Part shown: positions 59,401 to 64,000 of the stretch, piece by piece | Layout of the letters: the number at the start of each line of letters is the position of its first letter | Position numbering within the stretch: position 1 is the stretch's first letter | Assembly: GCA_958510825.1 (NCBI GenBank) | Contig: OY294049.1 | Coordinates: 3,782,001 to 3,846,000 of the forward strand | Direction of reading: 5' to 3' | Source: Brachypterus glaber | Lineage: Eukaryota; Arthropoda; Insecta; Coleoptera; Kateretidae | Length of the DNA: 64,000 nucleotides | Program-made: the position numbers and the translations under genes | The notes under the pieces: generated by a model | The model's database searches: none | Told to the model about the DNA's origin: nothing | The model's input: only the letters and a program-made list of their open reading frames with translations

Positions 59401-62094
59401 TCCTCATAGAATTTTATTCTTCCTGAAAATTTCAAGTCGATCGGATTATTCATTCTTGAGTGATCGTGTCTACAAAAAACGTGACATCAGACAGGCGGAC
59501 AGACTGTCAGACGGACAAAAAAAACGAAAATTTCTTTTTTTTTATGAAACAATTTTGTAACAATACAAATTTTATCCCTTCTTTCCACTGTTAATTTTAT
59601 TTTACATAGCGTAGAGTTTATACATGTATACACAAGTATAAACAAGCATGTTTAATCTTTCCTTATTTTCTTAAAATTAATAACAATTTCAATAATATTA
59701 TTGATTTCTTATTTTGTTTTGGAGAAGCATTCCTGTAGTGTTTATATATTTTTTGTCTTATTAGCGCTTCACCTTGCTAAAGGTTGCATTCATTCCGACA
59801 TCAATATAGGTCAGCCGCGACCGATGCCAGTCAGTAATTAGTATTAAATTGCTCTACAACACGTACGGTATGTGTTTACTGCGTGTATTGTTCTTTTCGC
59901 ACAAAAATCACATAATCAAAGCTATGAACTTTCTATGAATAATAGTCAAACTGCTCTCCCAAAATGCTATCGCGCGCACTAGGATAAAGGTGTATCTAAA
60001 GCATTCCAGAGAAGAAATACTAGATCTAGTCAGAAGAGCTTGAAGAGGAATAAAGTAATATATCTTTATCTACCGTTGGTCCTTAATTACAATCCAATTT
60101 TTTCGCATACAACTCTCAGTTTTACAATGCATTTAGTGGCATTTGAAACCAGATGTCTCAGTTGCCACATAACGTAGACAATTTGCCATTAAATTGAAGA
60201 TATAGTGTCACGGCTCGGTTTTAGAAAATGATTAGTTCCCGAAAGGGAAATAAAAAAAAGTCTTAAATGGTTTATCTCCCTTCAGTCAAACTAAGTAATT
60301 CTTAAATAGAAGAATTTCTAGGCTAAAAAACAAGAACAACCAAGAAAATTAAAATTATTTGTGTCTGTGTGCAGTTCTGTCTGCTATATGTAACAAAAGC
60401 TTTGTTTTAAAGCTCTTCTTGTCAAAAAAATAGACAATTTTAATCTTTTTAAATGACGTGTCACAAGACGCCGCCTTGCCGAATAAAAAATTGAAAAGTA
60501 TATAAAATGATAGTTTTTATTGTATAATATACATATTCTAAATTTGAAGTTTATATCTCATTTCTTTCAAAAGTTACGGGGGGTGTACCATTTAAAAGAA
60601 TAACCCTGTATTAGCTACTTTGTACAAAAAATATTATACAAATACAAATTTGACAAGGAGAGCTTTAAAACTTTTTTCAAGGAAAATTAAATAACAGTAA
60701 AAAAATAAATATGTTTCTATTAAAAAAAAACAAATTTGACCTTGAAAACGTAAATATGCTTAAAAAATAAATACGCCATTTTGTTTCCCCCATTAAAATA
60801 AACAACTTTTGTTTGACATTTTTTTTCTAAAATCATATTATTCGAGATATTTGAAGTTTCAGGTTAAAAAAAACACCCGGTATAGCATATCATACACGTG
60901 TGATTAAGACTTCAACATTTAGACGCCTCGATAGCTAAAATAGTTTATGCAATAAAGGGAAATAACAAACATACATACAAACCTACAAACACATATAACC
61001 CTCCTTTCACGTTGCTGTAGTCGAGTAAAAATAGGTACCTCATATTACAAAGTAAGGGAACGTTCAAGTATTACGTAACGCTAATTTTGATCATTTTGGA
61101 CCGTTGTTAAGCAATGTTTATTGATGAGTCATCAATGATGACAGTCAATAATGAAAAAATTTTAAGACAACTACTTACTTTTTTCAACTTATCTTTTAAA
61201 CTGACACCTATGTCAAAATAATTTTTAAACTATATTTTACTAGCTTTAGGAGTAGAAAAAATATTCGACTTCGTCTCAGTAAAACACTTCAGTCTCGAAC
61301 ACTAAAAACTTAGTTTGCATACTAGATGCCTCGCTAGATGCATAATACATAATATATTATACTAATAATAAATAAATAATCCTAGCTCATGATGCTAAAA
61401 ATTGCAGCCTGAAATAGCCGTTGAGTGTTGATAGAACTTGTAAACTTCTAACTTAAAAGTTTTTAAATTCAATCAACACTCAACCGAGTTTTAGCGATTT
61501 AGTCTGCGTCTGAGGGAATTGTTAGGATATTTCATCAGATAGATTGGTTTTAGTTTTATGATTGTTTGATGGATTTTGCGAAGCCTGTCGCAGGGAAAAC
61601 AATATATCCAATGTTATATAAAAATCCAATGAAATAAATGAAAGTATTAGGATCACGTGATTTATTTTTTTTTTTGTATTAAAAGTCTACACAGAAAACA
61701 TCTACAGGGTATTTTTAAAATATACGTAAGAGAACTATAATAACTCAGGAACCCTTTGAGCGACACATAACAACGCGGTTTCGCATGTGATCTAACTCAA
61801 CTAGTATTGCAATACCGTAAGAATAATCTTTTTCGAGAAAAATGCTTTTAAGAGTATTTTTGGGTCTTTGTTCTACTTAATAGTTGTGTATTTCACCACC
61901 TCTTTGAGTGCTTCCAGCACCCAAAGGAACCGGATCCATATCCTGGAAAGTGGCAAGTCGCTTAATTAAAATATACTTTAAGACATATGTAGAACTGACC
62001 CTGGAGAAAATTACCTAATAAAAATGGTCACCGGCTCCTAGACTATATGCCACAGGATCTTTTCTAATTAATAAATTTAATTGAGGGTTTCAAG

Positions 62095-62135
62095 GAAAAT
62101 TAAAAAGACTGCACCATAGCAGTCTTTTTAATTTG
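62095..62135. other. Perfect 15-bp stem hairpin
   Basis: AATTAAAAAGACTGC and its complement around a 6-base loop. Role unknown. The rest of 61084-62749 shows another hairpin near 61410-61490 (GTTGAGTGTTGAT) and no gene. Confidence 0.65.
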
Positions 62136-62749
62136 CCTTAATACCATTAAATCTTTATTTAAAAGTGTATTATAAATTCGCAATAAAATAAATGGTCGAT
62201 GGGGTGAGTTTCTTTTTTCTCGAATCATATGCAAATTTTCCGTGCCAGCAATCATAAAGTATTACGAAAGGAATCGCAAAAATAAATCTACTTTCAAAAT
62301 TCAATTAAACTTGCGTCTCGGTCTTCTCTCGCTTTTATGACATTTCAAAGTCTTTCATATCAATTTTCTGAAAAAGACAACTTTGCTTACAGCGCACAAC
62401 GTTTTATTATACTCCTCGCAGCTTTGAGAGAAAAGAACTTATAGAAACACAAAGGTAATTTAGAATTAAAATAAAATCTCTACAAAGTTTTTCTTGTCCA
62501 TGATGGAACAAAACATAAAATATGTATGTGTGAGTGAGTAGAACCGGTCCCGACTGGTTAATGATACAAATCGCCCTCCATGTTGGCGCCGCCATTTTTA
62601 ATTTTCACCAACAATTCATAATCTTTGACCCCGAAAACCCCCCGATACCGATTTTCGGCCTATATGAAAGCATAAATTTAAAATCTAAATTTTAACCCTT
62701 ATACACACTTTTGCTCGACATAATATAATATATTATAATAAAGTCGTGT

Positions 62750-63050
62750 AAAAATATTATGCAACTTTATGCGGCGAAATTTATTATGGTTTTATAGAGC
62801 TATCCGAGAGTTAAAATTTTATTACCGGAATCAACAGGAATCAAATTGTAAATCAAGCAAAATAAAATACTTTGATAAATTTCTTAGGTAAAATAAAAGT
62901 TAATATCAAAGTTAAAAAAAATTCGTTAAAAAAAATAAAGCCAGCGATTTAAAGTACATACCTTGATCTTAATAATAATAATATATATTATATAGAAGAA
63001 AAAACTTAATATTACTTTTAAATATACGTACTGTACCACTCAATGCAGAC
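62750..63050 (+). repeat. Uninterrupted copy of the repeat split at 7.4-11.6 kb
   Basis: Collinear with the pieces at about 7435-7519, 11166-11246 and 11568-11631, with moderate divergence and a TA-rich expansion near 62975. No coding sequence. Confidence 0.65.
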
Positions 63051-63270
63051 AACAAAATCAGTTTTTTTTTAATAATCGGTTTATTTAAAAGTTGGTTTTG
63101 CTATTTTTGTGTTGCTTGATTTGAAAAATTCTCCACCGTGCGTGTGTCAAACAATAAAATACAAAAAGTTGTCTGGTTGCCCTTACCAGATTTCTGGTTG
63201 CAGCAACCAGAAAAATAGTTGTTCCGTATTTAACTATTGATCTGATTGACACAACAAGATCGTTTTTTTT

Positions 63271-63560
63271 TAACCTACTTCCAAAAAGGAGGAGGTTATC
63301 AATTCGACGTGTGACTTTGTTTTTTTATGTTTGTTCCGGCATAACTTTGGAACGAATGAACGGAATTTGATGAATCTTTTTGCAACTTAAAGAGGGCATT
63401 CATGAGGTGGTCCCGTTTTAATTTGACGCTCAGATAATGCCGGGTAAGCCGGATAATTAAGATAAATATACTCATTTTAACGCAATTTCACTTAAAAATG
63501 GCTTAATTTGGTTCTACTACCAGCCAAATTTTTAGAGAAATATCGGATAACTCGGATAAG
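63271..63560 (+). repeat. Dispersed-repeat-like segment
   Basis: Contains ACTTCCAAAAAGGAGGAGGT and TCAATTCGAC, then ATGTTTGTTCCGGCATAACT. From memory, this type of sequence is abundant in arthropod genomes. No coding sequence. Confidence 0.5.
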
Positions 63561-63797
63561 CCGGATAACTTGATTAAGGGGTCACTTAAATATTACGGCA
63601 CACTAAAAATCTTTTAAATGCCGCTAAACTTGATTCTCTGTACCTGTAATGTTAAAATACCAAGAGAAAATGATGAATGTTGTGATTTTACCAAAAGGCA
63701 TGTTTGATTATTACTTAACGCTTAAAGTTTAACAAGATTTTCATTAGTATTTCGTTTAATATTACTTTTATTTTTTAGAAATTTATCTTTATGATAA

Positions 63798-63834
63798 TGA
63801 CGTCACAACGCACTCACAGTGCGTTGTGACGTCA
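63798..63834. other. Perfect 17-bp stem hairpin bounded by TGACGTCA
   Basis: TGACGTCACAACGCACT, three loop bases, then the exact complement. Each end is a CRE-like TGACGTCA. CpG-rich within AT-rich DNA. Possibly a MITE remnant or a paired binding site. Confidence 0.7.
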
Positions 63835-64000
63835 GCTGCTTGCCGAAATGGAAGTACAACTATAATTTAGCTTAGATGAAGTTACAAATTTACAAGTTCT
63901 GTGTCTCTAAAAAGTAAAAAATAAAAACTTTTTGCAAAAAATGTGAGCCCACTTCTATGTCTCTAAAAAGTAAAAAATAAAAAATAAAAAAAAGTCGGTG

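Noticed and set aside
56699..64000. Second zinc-finger exon of the receptor
   Set aside because: I looked for codons of the conserved CQ-start and the following Cys-rich run after an acceptor and found none.

Overview
This is AT-rich, intron- and repeat-rich eukaryotic DNA. Two conserved animal genes and the repeat types point to an insect. A beetle would fit, but that is a guess. The window holds only the 5' ends of two host genes, transcribed away from each other: a ceramide-transfer-protein gene (CERT) on the minus strand, starting near 4275 and running off the left edge, and a nuclear receptor of the NR2E3/Hr51 (unfulfilled) type on the plus strand, starting near 45213 and running off the right edge. 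The roughly 41 kb between them, and the receptor's first intron (about 11.1 kb), are almost entirely repeats.

Layout: 1-3.85 kb is CERT intron with foldback elements. 3853-4275 holds CERT coding exons 1 and 2. 5.2-7.4 kb has short-motif clusters (GGTTAACTGG, GCCAGTAA). 7.5-11.2 kb is a decayed CR1/Jockey-type LINE inserted into an older repeat that also took a second LINE insertion. 11.6-17.5 kb is palindromic MITEs and repeat debris. 17.7-18.5 kb is a miniature LTR retrotransposon with identical LTRs, a 5-bp target duplication and a primer site matching tRNA-Ser. 18.7-25.6 kb is TIR and foldback elements. 26.3-26.6 kb is a tRNA-derived SINE. 28.1-28.8 kb is a LINE fragment. 31.8-35.15 kb is a satellite array of about ten 328-334-bp units, each built around a long palindrome. 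37.1-39.3 kb has a transposon inserted inside another. 41-44.5 kb is degenerate repeats. 44.9-45.3 kb is the receptor 5' region and first coding exon. 45.4-56.4 kb is intron with a second SINE copy, a 3.6-kb inverted repeat and a 5'-truncated LINE. 56434-56698 is the DNA-binding-domain exon. 56.7-64 kb is intron with further repeats.

The two host genes have no evident joint function. CERT moves ceramide from ER to Golgi; Hr51 is a neuronal transcription factor in insects. The notable biology is the repeat landscape: many long inverted repeats that could fold into double-stranded RNA, nested insertions whose order can be read, and a satellite apparently grown from a palindromic MITE. Positions of degenerate repeats were found by eye and may be off by tens of bases.
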